Assembly (NCBI GenBank): GCA_963747375.1
Contig: CAVVFL010000034.1
Coordinates: forward strand, 18,554 to 82,553
From: Sva-07 sp963747375
GTDB taxonomy: Bacteria; Actinomycetota; Acidimicrobiia; Acidimicrobiales; Ilumatobacteraceae
DNA: 64,000 nt
Direction of reading: 5' to 3'
Positions 48,139-56,418 of this stretch are shown here, piece after piece (position 1 is the stretch's first letter; every line of letters starts with the position of its first letter). A program made the position numbers and the translations under genes. A model generated the notes under the pieces. It had not been told where the DNA came from, searched no databases, and saw only the letters and a list, made by a program, of their open reading frames with translations.

Positions 48139-48570
48139 TCAGCGGGTGACTGTCCGGTAGTCGAGTCCGAGGTCGGCCATCGCTGCTCGGATGCCCGGGC
48201 CATCGTCGCCGCTCCAGACGTACACCGGCGCATCGAGATGTTCCGCTGCTGCCACACACTCGGCACCGAGCGTCGAGACTCGGTGAGATTCAGCGATCTC
48301 GGCCATGCGGGAGGTGATCGTCCTGAGCGGCACGATCTCGATGCGGTCGGCGGACGCGAGCAGGCTGGCTCCGAGTGCCCGCCGTTGTTCTGCAGGCCAT
48401 CCGCCGGTGAGAGCGCCGCCGCGGGCCGAGACCACGCTCTTGGAAAGCCGATACAGGTACAGGTTGGTGGTCGCCGGGTCGTGGCGATCGAGTACCGCAG
48501 CAAGCTCCGCCGAGAGATCGTCGGCGAGCAGATCCCGGAGCAGGTGGTCGTCGAGGATCGCCAGACTCAC
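48139..48570 (-). CDS. PIN-like domain toxin partner of an AbrB antitoxin
   Basis: A 143-residue protein. MSLAILDDHLLRDLLADDLS gives an early acidic pair, and STLGAECVAAAEHLDAPVYV with WSGDDGPGIRAAMADLGL supplies later acidic residues, as in divergent PIN domains. The GTG start at 48570 overlaps the stop of the AbrB-like gene by 4 bp (GTGA), the arrangement of an antitoxin-toxin pair. Assignment as a toxin rests mostly on this context and the PIN-like spacing, since canonical motifs are weaker than in the neighbouring VapC genes. Confidence 0.65.
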   Translation of the reverse strand: MSLAILDDHLLRDLLADDLSAELAAVLDRHDPATTNLYLYRLSKSVVSARGGALTGGWPAEQRRALGASLLASADRIEIVPLRTITSRMAEIAESHRVSTLGAECVAAAEHLDAPVYVWSGDDGPGIRAAMADLGLDYRTVTR

Positions 48571-48802
48571 GTCGTGGCCAGGTCGGGATCGTCGTCGAGC
48601 GATCGCACGAAGGCGGCATGCTGGTCGCGGGTGAGGAGATCGCCGAGCAGTGCCTGACCGGTGCCCTGGGGCACGGTCAACACGCCGAAGCCGAGATCGA
48701 TGACGTCAACCGGCCCGCCCCCGTCGAGGTCCCATCGGTGACGCGCCCCGCGGGGAGCGACATCTGGCCCGACGCTGAGACGAGGTACTCCTGGACACCC
48801 AT
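48567..48802 (-). CDS. AbrB/MazE-type antitoxin, one frameshift
   Basis: Read through one missing base near 48735, the gene gives a protein of about 78 residues: MGVQEYLVSASGQMSLPAGR, then RWDLDGGGPVDVIDLGFGVL and a C-terminal end FVRSLDDDPDLATT. GQMSLPAGR...W is the swapped-hairpin SpoVT/AbrB DNA-binding motif. A promoter is visible: TATCCT six bases upstream of the ATG (48809-48814) and GTGACA 17 bases further up, so the mRNA is probably leaderless. It is the first gene of a module with the PIN-like protein. Confidence 0.78.
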
Positions 48803-48853
48803 GTCGCGAGGATACTTGGTGAGTTGTGAGCTGTCACCAAACGTGCACGCGTC

Positions 48854-49252
48854 CTACTGGCCGACGAGCTGGGTCCGATCGGGTGCCGCCCGGGCGAGTG
48901 CCTGATCGGTGGTGATCACCCGCGTGTCGAGGGCGGCGGCGAGGGCGAGGTAGACGCCATCGGTGATCCGAACGTTGTGGCGCATCGCCCAGGCCGGCTC
49001 GATCAGGTCGGCTGCGGCGTGTCGTTCGATCGGCGCGGCACGAAGTTGCTCCAGGCGTTGTTCGACCTGGGGCTCGGTGAGGTGTCCGGCTCGATGGAGT
49101 CGGGCGAGGGCCGAGAGCACCTCGACGTCGAAGTGTGGTGGAGCGTGCAGCGTCGTTGCCGTGAGGGTCTGCCCGACGGCCTCGCCGACCAGGGTTCTCA
49201 ACAGCAGGTCGACCATCGCGGAGGCGTCGATCACGGCGCGGGGGTCAGGCAT
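48854..49252 (-). CDS. VapC-type PIN-domain toxin
   Basis: A 132-residue PIN domain: AVIDASAMVDLLLRTLVGEA (first Asp), FDVEVLSALARLHRAGHL (Glu), RITDGVYLALAAALDTRVIT (Asp), TDQALARAAP (last Asp). The start at ATG 49252 gives MPDPRAVIDASA and an 8-bp overlap with the upstream antitoxin; an earlier in-frame codon at 49294 would deepen the overlap. It should be a Mg2+-dependent RNase held in check by that antitoxin. Confidence 0.9.
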   Translation of the reverse strand: MPDPRAVIDASAMVDLLLRTLVGEAVGQTLTATTLHAPPHFDVEVLSALARLHRAGHLTEPQVEQRLEQLRAAPIERHAAADLIEPAWAMRHNVRITDGVYLALAAALDTRVITTDQALARAAPDRTQLVGQ

Positions 49253-49472
49253 CGCCCCACAACTCGTCCTTGGCCTCGGCGACCGAGCGCGCAACGGTGT
49301 CGTGGTCGATGCCGGTGTGGTCGAGTGCGGTGAGGCCGGCGAGCCAGTTGTCGGTGGCCGATGCGGCGAGGGCGGAACGGATCGCGTCCTGCGTGATCGC
49401 CGAGACGTTGAGTCGGGCCTGTTTGGCCTGAGCCGCCAGATCGTCTGGCAGGTAGATGTTCACTCTGGCCAT
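49245..49472 (-). CDS. Ribbon-helix-helix antitoxin of the VapC pair
   Basis: A 75-residue protein: MARVNIYLPDDLAAQAKQAR is a ribbon-helix-helix start, then LNVSAITQDAIRSALAAS and a tail DHDTVARSVAEAKDELWGDA with the acidic/Trp toxin-binding character. The ATG at 49472 has TATGAT six bases upstream (49479-49484), the same spacing as other antitoxins here. It overlaps the toxin gene by 8 bp and should bind and repress the ATGCGCAT-containing promoter region. Confidence 0.87.
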   Translation of the reverse strand: MARVNIYLPDDLAAQAKQARLNVSAITQDAIRSALAASATDNWLAGLTALDHTGIDHDTVARSVAEAKDELWGDA

Positions 49473-49520
49473 GCGCATATCATACACACATTGCCGGTCG
49501 ACCGAATCTGGTGCAGTCGT

Positions 49521-49816
49521 TCAGGCCTCCCAGAAGCAGGCTTCGCATGGCGAGTCGGCGCCGAACACGTCGATCGTGACGGGCCAGCGCTCATCGAACG
49601 CCATCACAGTGCGGATGGTCGTGGTCAGGAGTTGAGCAATGTGGATCGGGTCGGCGACGTCGTGGTTGATCCACCAGTTCTCCGGAAGTCCGCTGTCCAC
49701 GCAGGCCAGCCGCCGCCGTCACCGGGAGCGACGGTGTACGTCCGGGTCTCCGTGCGAGTGACCTCGACTGCGCAGCGGCAGGTGCCGGACGGTTCGGTGA
49801 TCGTGTCGGTGTCCAC
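49521..49816 (-). CDS. Small hypothetical protein, one frameshift
   Basis: About 98 residues. GTG 49816 starts VDTDTITEPSGTCRCAVEVT; a frame change near 49705 gives CVDSGLPENWWINHDVADPI, then AQLLTTTIRTVMAFDERWPV and the end DSPCEACFWEA. Third-position G/C bias and absence of stops on both sides of the shift support coding. Several Cys/Trp residues stand out, but I recognise no domain. It lies between the TA cluster and a divergent lipoprotein nuclease gene. Confidence 0.55.
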
Positions 49817-49920
49817 ATGATCAGTATGAACAAGGGGTGTGTCAGGGTTCGGGGGCCGCGTCGGCCCGGTGAGGAGCCTCGGGCCCGCTGTGTTGGGATT
49901 CGAACTCGAACGGTGCGAAG

Positions 49921-50868
49921 GTGTCGTCGATGCCACTACTCGAGCGGCTGGGCGAGATCAGGTCGTGGCCACACGGACGGCGCCGCGCCGCGCTGGTTGG
50001 GCTGGTGGCGGCCGTCGTGCTGGCAGGATGCACCTCGGCGAGTTCGGACGGAGCCGTCGGCGGATCCTCGGTCGAGACCCGCATCACCAACCCTCCACCG
50101 ACGAGCGCAATCGGGGACACGGACAACTGGCGCAGCACCGAGATCGTCGACGGCGACACGCTGTACGTCTCGGGTCCGCTCGGGGAGCTGGAGGTGCGGA
50201 TCATCGGCGTCAACACGCCCGAGTCGGGGGAGTGCTTCTACGAGGAGGCGACCGATGCCCTCGCCGAGCTGGTGGCCGGGAACGATCTGGTGCTCGTCGC
50301 CGATCGGTCCGACGTCGACCAGTACGGCCGCGCGTTGCGCTACGTCGAGACGACCGACGGTGTCGATGTCGGCGCCGAACTCGTCGCCAACGGGTTCGCG
50401 ATCGCCAGGCGGTATCCGCCCGACGACGCCCGCGCCGATCGATACGCCGCCCTGCAGCGCGACGCGCAGGCAGCGGGCCGCGGCCTCTGGGCGTCGGACG
50501 CGTGTGGTGCGAGTGATCTCGACGGCGTGGAGATCGTCATCGACGTCAACGCTGACGCACCGGGTGATGACGGCCTGAACCTGAACGGGGAGTGGGTCCG
50601 ATTCACCAACGCCGGCACCGAGGCGATCGATCTCGACGGATGGGAGGTCGCCGACGAATCGGCGTCGCATCGCTACACGTTCAGCGACCTGCGTCTGGAT
50701 CCCGGTGCGGCGGTGACCCTGTTCAGCGGCTGCGGTCCCGACGACGAGACCGCTCGCTACTGGTGCGTGTCGGGCAGCGCCGTGTGGAACAACAGCGGCG
50801 ACACCGTGTTCCTCCGCGATCGGAACGGGAACATCGTCGCCTCGCTGTCGTACGGCGACTCGGGCTGA
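49921..50868 (+). CDS. Staphylococcal nuclease-like lipoprotein with lamin-tail domain
   Basis: A 315-residue lipoprotein: LVGLVAAVVLAGCTSASSDG has the lipobox LAGC. The SNase fold follows, from TEIVDGDTLYVSGPLG to RIIGVNTPESGECFYEEATD (catalytic Asp and Arg/Glu region), QYGRALRYVET and FAIARRYPPD. A C-terminal lamin-tail-like domain has LNGEWVRFTNAGTEAIDLDG, WEVADESASHRYTFSDL and AVWNNSGDTVFLRDRNGN. It should be anchored on the outer face of the membrane and degrade DNA or RNA. The start is GTG 49921, with ATG 49930 also possible. Confidence 0.9.
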   Translation: MSSMPLLERLGEIRSWPHGRRRAALVGLVAAVVLAGCTSASSDGAVGGSSVETRITNPPPTSAIGDTDNWRSTEIVDGDTLYVSGPLGELEVRIIGVNTPESGECFYEEATDALAELVAGNDLVLVADRSDVDQYGRALRYVETTDGVDVGAELVANGFAIARRYPPDDARADRYAALQRDAQAAGRGLWASDACGASDLDGVEIVIDVNADAPGDDGLNLNGEWVRFTNAGTEAIDLDGWEVADESASHRYTFSDLRLDPGAAVTLFSGCGPDDETARYWCVSGSAVWNNSGDTVFLRDRNGNIVASLSYGDSG

Positions 50869-51050
50869 GCATCGAGGTCGAGCGAGCAAGCTCGTCCCCG
50901 GCGATCTCGGTGCCGTCGGTCCCGGATCCCGGGACGCAGGCCGCCAGATCGAGGGACCGTCGCGCCAGCGATGGGACTTGCGACCTGTTGACGGCGGATG
51001 GGCCGGGTGATTCGCTCGGTGGTAGAGGCTCCGTGACAACGGGAGGCGCG

Positions 51051-51876
51051 ATGGAAGCCGGTGATGGTGGAAATCGGATCGGTCGACGCTGGCTCGCGGT
51101 CGTGTCCCTTGCTTCCGCTGCGTTGCTGTCGGCGTGCGGTTCCTCCGACGATCCGATGCCGAGTTCCATGTGTCCCGCGGGTTCGGTCGCCGCAGGTCGT
51201 GGCGTACGAGTTCGACGGTGGCGGCGTCGAGTGGGTGTCGTGTACCGACGAGACCGGCTATCGCAGTCTGCTCCCGGTGGCCGACGGTGTCGTCTACGTC
51301 GCCACCTACAGTCAGGGCGTCCCGTCGGAGGTGACTGCGCTCGATGCGGCGACCGGCGAGCCGGTCACAGATGCGCCGCCGCCTCCTCCGCCACGAGGCA
51401 CGGTGGAGGGCCAGCCGTACACCGGCCAACCGGCGCGGGTCGAGGTGGGCGACATCACCGTCATCGGTGGCCAGGACGACGCGGTCCGGGCCACCTCGGC
51501 CGACGGCACCTCGTGGTCCCAACCGGGGGTGTTTGCCTACGACAACGTCTGGGCGATCGACGACGGTGCAGTGTTCGCCTTCGAACGAGATGCCTCTCGA
51601 TTGGTGGCCTACGAGGTCGACACCGGCGATGTGCGGTGGTCGCACGAGGGTGATCCGTACCGGGAGGGACTGTGGCCCTTTTACGCCGTCGACAGCCGGG
51701 TGTACACCCTGTGGTCCAACCTGCAGGTCCGCTCGACGGCGGACGGGGAGTTGCTGTGGCGCACCGAGTACCCCGCCGAGGAGATGGAGGACGTGGGTCT
51801 GCGGATGACCGGCGTCGACACCGACGGCACGAGCGTGTTCGTGTCGTTCGCGACGGAGGCCTCCGGCGGCGACTGA
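51051..51876 (+). CDS. PQQ-like beta-propeller lipoprotein, one frameshift
   Basis: About 275 residues. ATG 51051 begins MEAGDGGNRIGRRWLAVVSL with lipobox LLSAC near residue 30; a frame change near 51190 leads to QVVAYEFDGGGVEWVSCTDE. Blade-like repeats follow: VVYVATYSQGVPSEVTALDA, RLVAYEVDTGDVRWSHEGD and LQVRSTADGELLWRTEYPAE. This is an exported PQQ_2-type repeat lipoprotein of the BamB-like type; it need not bind PQQ. Role unknown. It follows the nuclease lipoprotein by 182 bp, a gap in which I recognise nothing. Confidence 0.78.
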
Positions 51877-51907
51877 GCCGTTCGACAAGAAGGCCGACCG
51901 GGACCGA

Positions 51908-52381
51908 TCAATCGCCGCGGTCGTCGGCCAACGCCGTCTCGAGTTCGTCGGCGAGCAGCGGGGTGAAACCGCCGGCCCCGCTCCAGCGCACGTGGCCTGA
52001 CCCGTCCACGAGGAGGAGTGCGATCGTTGACCGGTCGTCGATGCCGAGCGGTCGGGTCACCCGGTTGACGTCGCCGTAGATGGTGAGGGTGCGCTGGAGG
52101 ATCACCGGCTCACGGATCGCCGCAGCCATTCCGCCATCGATGAAGTTGCGGACCGGGGCCCAGATGCGTCCGATCGTCGGAAGCTCGTAGAAGCGCAGAC
52201 CGGGATCAACGACAGCGTGTTCCTCGAACCATGGAACCCACGAGTCGACCAGGCTCTGGTGCTGGCGTTGGAAGGCGATGGCGACGACGTTGCGGTCGCC
52301 GACGAATCCATCCGGCAGGTCGACATCGAGACCCTCGAGATTCCGGGCACGAATCTGAGGGAAGACGCCGGTGCTCACCAT
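51908..52381 (-). CDS. Thioredoxin-fold-like protein without cysteine pair
   Basis: A 157-residue protein starting MVSTGVFPQIRARNLEGLDV. VVAIAFQRQHQSLVDSWVPW looks like the beta-alpha part after a thioredoxin-fold active site, with Gln/His where CxxC would be, and later RFYELPTIGRIWAPVRNF, LTIYGDVNRVTRPLGI and IALLLVDGSGHVRWSGAGGF. The arrangement resembles ATP10-like or peroxiredoxin-like families. It lacks cysteines, so a redox reaction is unlikely. The ATG at 52381 is preferred over an upstream codon at 52450. Confidence 0.5.
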   Translation of the reverse strand: MVSTGVFPQIRARNLEGLDVDLPDGFVGDRNVVAIAFQRQHQSLVDSWVPWFEEHAVVDPGLRFYELPTIGRIWAPVRNFIDGGMAAAIREPVILQRTLTIYGDVNRVTRPLGIDDRSTIALLLVDGSGHVRWSGAGGFTPLLADELETALADDRGD

Positions 52382-52446
52382 GACGCCAGAGTACGAGTGG
52401 AACCCACAGGACCGTCGCCGTGATCGGGTCGCACCCGAGCCGAGCG

Positions 52447-52527
52447 TCACGACGGTTGGTTGAAGACCGGCCGCCGCTTCTCGAGGAACGCCATGATGCC
52501 TTCGCGGGCGTCCGGAGTTCCCGATCG
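52447..52527 (-). pseudogene. Remnant of the 3' end of an enoyl-CoA hydratase gene
   Basis: These 27 codons encode SGTPDAREGIMAFLEKRRPV then FNQPS and a stop, nearly identical to the end of the intact hydratase at 25434-26225 (GTPDAAEGIRAFLEKRRPV, FNQPS). Nucleotide similarity continues for about 80 bp and stops abruptly at both sides. No promoter or start belongs to it. It is a fragment left by duplication and deletion or recombination. Confidence 0.85.
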
Positions 52528-52601
52528 AGCGAGGGGCGTGCGGCCGTCGACCGGACGAAACCCACCGGTCGACCTCCGCGGTGGCGGCGTACGGTTCGTG
52601 G

Positions 52602-53180
52602 ATGGAGCCCGTGCGATTCGACCACTATCTGGCCGGCGTGGTCGGGCTGGGCCTGATGCGCCACTGGTACGCGGACGGCGACACGAACGCGTCGCGGATG
52701 GCCGAGCTGGCCGACATCCTCGCCAAGGCCGACGAGTCGACGCACTCGTTCGAGGTGACGCCGGTGGAACGGTCCGTCGGCGACGGGGCGTTCGACCTCG
52801 CTGTCGCGTCGCTGGCGCTGTGTCACCTGCCGGATCCGACCGTCGCCGTGGCGGAGCTCGCCCGCGTGCTCGCCGCCGGGGGCGTGCTCGTCGTGTCGGA
52901 TCCCCATCCGATGGGTGGCGTGCTGGGCGGCCAGGCGTTCTACGGCGGTGTGGGCCGGGGGCGGACGCTGTCGTTCGTCCGCAACCATCGCCACCATGCG
53001 TCGACGTGGCTGCGGGCGTTCGCGGCCGCCGGCCTCGACGTCGTCGACTGCGTGGAGGCGCCGTTCACCGACGAACAGATCGCCAGTGATCCGTCGGCGG
53101 CGTTCCATCCCGAGGCGGCGCGAGCGGCAGCGGCGGGCCTGCCGAGCGTGTGGATCTGGGAGCTGTGCAGAGCGGCGTGA
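52602..53180 (+). CDS. SAM-dependent methyltransferase lacking its SAM-binding core
   Basis: A 192-residue protein, MEPVRFDHYLAGVVGLGLMR at its start. Residues 1-55 (RHWYADGDTNASRMAELADI, HSFEVTPVER) resemble the N-terminal leader of a larger methyltransferase, and residues 58-192 (GAFDLAVASLALCHLPDPTV, AVAELARVLAAGGVLVVSDP) the second half of the catalytic domain. The part between, which should hold the GxGxG motif I, is absent: leader joins half domain at ERSVGDGAFD. Since the frame is intact, a deletion rather than a sequencing indel is likely. Probably inactive. Confidence 0.75.
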   Translation: MEPVRFDHYLAGVVGLGLMRHWYADGDTNASRMAELADILAKADESTHSFEVTPVERSVGDGAFDLAVASLALCHLPDPTVAVAELARVLAAGGVLVVSDPHPMGGVLGGQAFYGGVGRGRTLSFVRNHRHHASTWLRAFAAAGLDVVDCVEAPFTDEQIASDPSAAFHPEAARAAAAGLPSVWIWELCRAA

Positions 53181-53184
53181 GCAG

Positions 53185-54045
53185 ATGACGTCGTCGAGCG
53201 ACGCCCGGATGGGGCAGGCTGCGCAGATGCGAGCAACGCCGATCGATCTGTACGACGGGCCGGCCCCGGGCAGCGAGAGCTGGACCGGCGTCGAGCGCCG
53301 GTACCACAGCGAGTTGTGGGACACCGAGGTCGTCACGAACGTCAGCGCCCCGACGCTCGTGCCGGTGCCGCCGACCGCCGCCGGTCAGGGTGACGGCAAC
53401 GCGGTGATCGTGGCGCCGGGTGGTGGGTTCCATGCGCTGTCGATCGACAGCGAGGGCTTCGCCGTCGCCGATCGTCTGGCCGCGGCCGGATTCACCGTGT
53501 TCGTGTTGAAGTACCGGCTGGTGCAGGGCGGCGACGACACGGTGGCCGAGCTGGTCCACAAGACGATGACCGACCTGAGCGGTGCGCTCGACGACATGAG
53601 CGCGGTTGCACCGTTGGGCGGCGCCGACGGCGAGGCGGCGGTCCGGCTGGTGCGCAGCCGCGCCGACGAGTTCTCCGTCGACCCGTCGAAGGTGGGCTTC
53701 ATGGGATTCTCCGCCGGCGGGAACGTCGCCGTGCGCGTCGCCTACTCGCCGGATCCGGCCGCTCGTCCCGACTTCGTCGCACCGATCTATGCGACCACCC
53801 GAGGCATCGACGTGACCGAGCCGCCGGCGGGCAGCGGCCCGATGTTCCTCGCGGTGGCCACCGACGACACGCTCGGGCTCACCACCGACTCGATCGAGCT
53901 GTACCAACGGTGGCGGGCGGCGGGCCTGCCCGTGGAGTTCCACGCGTATGCCCGTGGCGGCCACGGCTTCGGCATGCGGGTGCAACACCTGCCGTCCGAC
54001 ACCTGGATCGACCGCTTCCTGCAGTGGCACGCCGCCCTCGAGTGA
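53185..54045 (+). CDS. Alpha/beta hydrolase (acetyl xylan esterase / BD-FAE-like)
   Basis: An intact 286-residue esterase. APGGGFHALSIDSEGFAVAD gives the HGGG-like oxyanion loop (here GGGFH), KVGFMGFSAGGNVAVRVAYS the nucleophile elbow GFSAGG, VATDDTLGLT the Asp and GGHGFGMRVQHLP the His. Similar enzymes deacetylate sugars. No signal peptide. It starts 5 bp after the truncated methyltransferase gene; ATG 53185 is taken, with 53209 possible. Confidence 0.9.
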   Translation: MTSSSDARMGQAAQMRATPIDLYDGPAPGSESWTGVERRYHSELWDTEVVTNVSAPTLVPVPPTAAGQGDGNAVIVAPGGGFHALSIDSEGFAVADRLAAAGFTVFVLKYRLVQGGDDTVAELVHKTMTDLSGALDDMSAVAPLGGADGEAAVRLVRSRADEFSVDPSKVGFMGFSAGGNVAVRVAYSPDPAARPDFVAPIYATTRGIDVTEPPAGSGPMFLAVATDDTLGLTTDSIELYQRWRAAGLPVEFHAYARGGHGFGMRVQHLPSDTWIDRFLQWHAALE

Positions 54046-54070
54046 TGCGATCGGTCAGTAGCGTGCAGCC

Positions 54071-54440
54071 ATGACGTGGGTGTCACGTGCCGTCGAGGAG
54101 CGCCTCGCGCAGGCGATCGCCAATGGCGAGCTGGACCCGCCCGACCGGCTCGCGGGGCAAGCCGATCGCCGATCTCGATCGACCTCGCCCGCCGGGTTGG
54201 TGGGCCGACCAGTTCGTCGCCCGCGAGCGCAGCCACGACCGCCGTGAGGTCGCCGCCCGGCAAGCCGCTGCCGCCAGAGCCCGGTTCTGGCGCTGCGACG
54301 ACATCGAGGCGGTGCGCACGAGCGTGGCCGCAGCGAACGCGGCGATCGATCGCGCCAACCTGAACCTGATCGAGTCGGACCGTCTCGATCGCTTCGACGT
54401 CGACGCCATCTGCGCACGCTGGCGCGAGCTCCGCCGCTGA
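54071..54440 (+). CDS. DUF1992-family protein (DnaJ-homologue C28 domain), one frameshift
   Basis: About 122 residues. ATG 54071 begins MTWVSRAVEERLAQAIANGE; a frame change near 54155 leads to GKPIADLDRPRPPGWWADQF and ends DVDAICARWRELRR. This matches the DUF1992 / DNAJC28 conserved region (G-K-P-x-x-D and W-W). The role is unknown. TAGCGT six bases before the ATG may be the -10 of a leaderless transcript. It converges on the methyltransferase copy B gene with a 19-bp gap. Confidence 0.8.
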
Positions 54441-54459
54441 CGTCCACGGCGTTCGCCTC

Positions 54460-55218
54460 TCACGTCGGCCGTCGGAGCACGAAGGCGAACTCCGTGGCGT
54501 CGTCGGCCGCAGGTGAACCGTCGGACGCGAGGACGGCAGCGACCTCCAACCCTGCGTCAGTCGCCAGTTCACGAAAGCCGGAGGGCGTGTGCCAGTGCAG
54601 GACCCAGGGTCGCTCGACGATCTGGTGATCGGCGCCATCGACGATCTCGTAGCGCAGCACCGTGGTCTGGAGTCGCCGCTCTTCGTCACGGTCGCTCGAC
54701 GTCGCCGTCACCCTCAGCGTGCGGCCGCGGTCGTCGACGTGTTCGCGAACGCGGCCGAGGTGTCGCTCGGGAACCGGATCGGGGATGAACAGCGGAATGA
54801 GCGCCGCGCCGTCCGGATCGAGGTGGTCGCGGATGCGTTCGAGCGCCTCTCTGGCCGTCGAGTCGTCCACGATGAGGTTGAAGGTCGGCCCGGCCAGGAA
54901 GATCGATCGGAACGTCGTGCCCAGGTCCATCTGTTCGATGGTCGAGTGATGGACGGTGACGTCGATTCCCCGTTCGGCCGCCGTTCGTTGCAGCTTGGCC
55001 AGCATGTCGGCCGACGAGTCCAGGCCGTGGACGTCGAGTCCGTCGGCTCGCAGCGTCAGCAGGGGATCGCCACCGCCACACCCGAGTTCGAGCGCAGGTT
55101 CCCCCCACCGCGATATGAACCGTGCGGAGGCGCGCGGATCGGGCACCGAACTCCGCAGCGGGCCGTACACGTCGACGACGATGCCTGTGTAGAAGTCGGC
55201 GGGATCGACGTCGTCCAT
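54460..55218 (-). CDS. Class I SAM-dependent methyltransferase, copy B of a duplicated gene
   Basis: An intact 252-residue protein beginning MDDVDPADFYTGIVVDVYGP. ALELGCGGGDPLLTLRADG is motif I, HGLDSSADMLAKLQ motif II, and the HHSTIEQMDLGTTFRSIFLA segment the acceptor side. It is a close paralogue of 24597-25359 and gives the frame for that broken copy. The methyl acceptor is unknown. A fragment of the same gene's 3' end also appears at 57415-57474. Confidence 0.9.
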   Translation of the reverse strand: MDDVDPADFYTGIVVDVYGPLRSSVPDPRASARFISRWGEPALELGCGGGDPLLTLRADGLDVHGLDSSADMLAKLQRTAAERGIDVTVHHSTIEQMDLGTTFRSIFLAGPTFNLIVDDSTAREALERIRDHLDPDGAALIPLFIPDPVPERHLGRVREHVDDRGRTLRVTATSSDRDEERRLQTTVLRYEIVDGADHQIVERPWVLHWHTPSGFRELATDAGLEVAAVLASDGSPAADDATEFAFVLRRPT

Positions 55219-55321
55219 CGGCTCAGTGTTGCCGATCTGGCCGGCCGCCGGGACGAGCGGTTTCGCGAGGAGGCGGCGTCAGGTCGATGCAGGCAGCAGT
55301 CGTCCAGCCGGAGCAGCTGGC

Positions 55322-55729
55322 TTACGCGGACGCCCGCCCGGCGCCGATGTCGTCTCGTAGGTCGTTGGAGCGCACGATCTCCTTGCCGAACGGGAACAGC
55401 GCCAGCGGCACGAACTTGAACGACTGGATGCCGAACGGGATGCCGATGATGGTGATGCACAGCAGCACACCGGAGACGGCGTAGCTGAGGGCGAGCAGGA
55501 GCCCCGGGATGAACCAGAGGATGTTGCCGATGGTGCTCCGGTGAGCGCCGTCGGTGATGGCACTGCGGTTCGCCCGAACGGCCAGAGCGAAGTTGGCCAG
55601 CTTGAAGCACTGACGCCCGAACGGCAGCAGGATGATCGTGATCGACAGCAGCACGCCGATGAAGGCCCAGGCGATCGCCATCCAGAACCCGTTCAGGATC
55701 AACCACAGGATGTTGCCGATGGTTCTCAT
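55322..55729 (-). CDS. yccF: YccF-domain membrane protein
   Basis: A 135-residue protein made of two YccF-like halves: IGNILWLILNGFWMAIAWAF and GVLLSITIILLPFGRQCFKL, repeated as IGNILWFIPGLLLALSYAVS and GVLLCITIIGIPFGIQSFKF. Each half has hydrophobic segments and ends with PFGxQ(C/S)FK. The function of this inner-membrane family is not known. The start ATG is at 55729. It stands alone on the minus strand between the methyltransferase and a toxin-antitoxin pair. Confidence 0.9.
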   Translation of the reverse strand: MRTIGNILWLILNGFWMAIAWAFIGVLLSITIILLPFGRQCFKLANFALAVRANRSAITDGAHRSTIGNILWFIPGLLLALSYAVSGVLLCITIIGIPFGIQSFKFVPLALFPFGKEIVRSNDLRDDIGAGRASA

Positions 55730-55874
55730 CGGTTCCCTGACTGCCGTGGCGTTGGTGGGTCGACGGTCGACCCGAGGGCTCCATCATGACCCAGCCGGAC
55801 GTGGAGGATCCGCGTCACGGCTGCGAGTCGCCGAACCGACGTCGTCCGTCGTCGAGGCGCCGTTCGCCGAGCGT

Positions 55875-56180
55875 TCAGCAGCCCGTTGCGGCTTGAAGCG
55901 CCCGACAGGCTTGCGCCATCCGGTGTGCCGGCAGTGTGGTCACGCGTCGCCGGAGGGTGGCGCGGGGGATGGTGTGGACGTTGTCGAAGTTGACCACGCA
56001 CGCCGTCGGGACGCCGTCGGCGGTGGTGAGCGGGAGTTCGGACACCAGGCCCCGCTCGGTTCGGGTGAGGGCTGCCACGACGACGGAGGCGATCCGGTCG
56101 GCGACGGGGTCGCGGGTGAGCACGAGGACCGGGCGGTCGCCGCCGGGCGTGGCGGCGAACCAGATCTCACCGCGTTGCAT
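55875..56180 (-). CDS. MazF/PemK-family endoribonuclease toxin
   Basis: A 101-residue toxin: MQRGEIWFAATPGGDRPVLV (G-E-I-W, then the RPVLVLTR strand), ALTRTERGLVSELPL, CVVNFDNVHTIPRATLRRRV and AQACRALQAATGC, the usual MazF order with conserved Arg and Thr. The ATG at 56180 is used; upstream codons in frame run into the antitoxin. It overlaps that gene by 14 bp. It should cut single-stranded RNA at short motifs. Confidence 0.9.
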   Translation of the reverse strand: MQRGEIWFAATPGGDRPVLVLTRDPVADRIASVVVAALTRTERGLVSELPLTTADGVPTACVVNFDNVHTIPRATLRRRVTTLPAHRMAQACRALQAATGC

Positions 56181-56418
56181 CGGCCCAGTCCTCCCAGTCC
56201 TCGGCGGGACCCCAGTCGGCGATCGTCGCCAGGGCCGACTCACCGTCGGTGAGCGGCAGTGCCTCCCACCGGTCGGCGTCGTGTTCGGCTGCCAGTTGGT
56301 TCAGGTGACGGCGCACGGCGTCGCGTAGGAGTGCCGATCGGTCGACACCGAGTTCCTCCGCCCACCGCTGGATCGCTGCTGCGTCCTCGTCGTCGACCCG
56401 GAAACTCAGCATCGTCAT
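56167..56418 (-). CDS. Antitoxin with ribbon-helix-helix domain
   Basis: An 83-residue protein: MTMLSFRVDDEDAAAIQRWA is a ribbon-helix-helix opening, LGVDRSALLRDAVRRHLNQL the second helix, and a tail rich in Trp/Asp (IADWGPAEDWEDWADATR) for toxin binding. ATG 56418 has TATGCT six bases upstream (56425-56430); the ATG at 56412 is an alternative. The direct repeat GTCATACA lies across the start and promoter (56414-56442) and may be the operator. Confidence 0.86.
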   Translation of the reverse strand: MTMLSFRVDDEDAAAIQRWAEELGVDRSALLRDAVRRHLNQLAAEHDADRWEALPLTDGESALATIADWGPAEDWEDWADATR

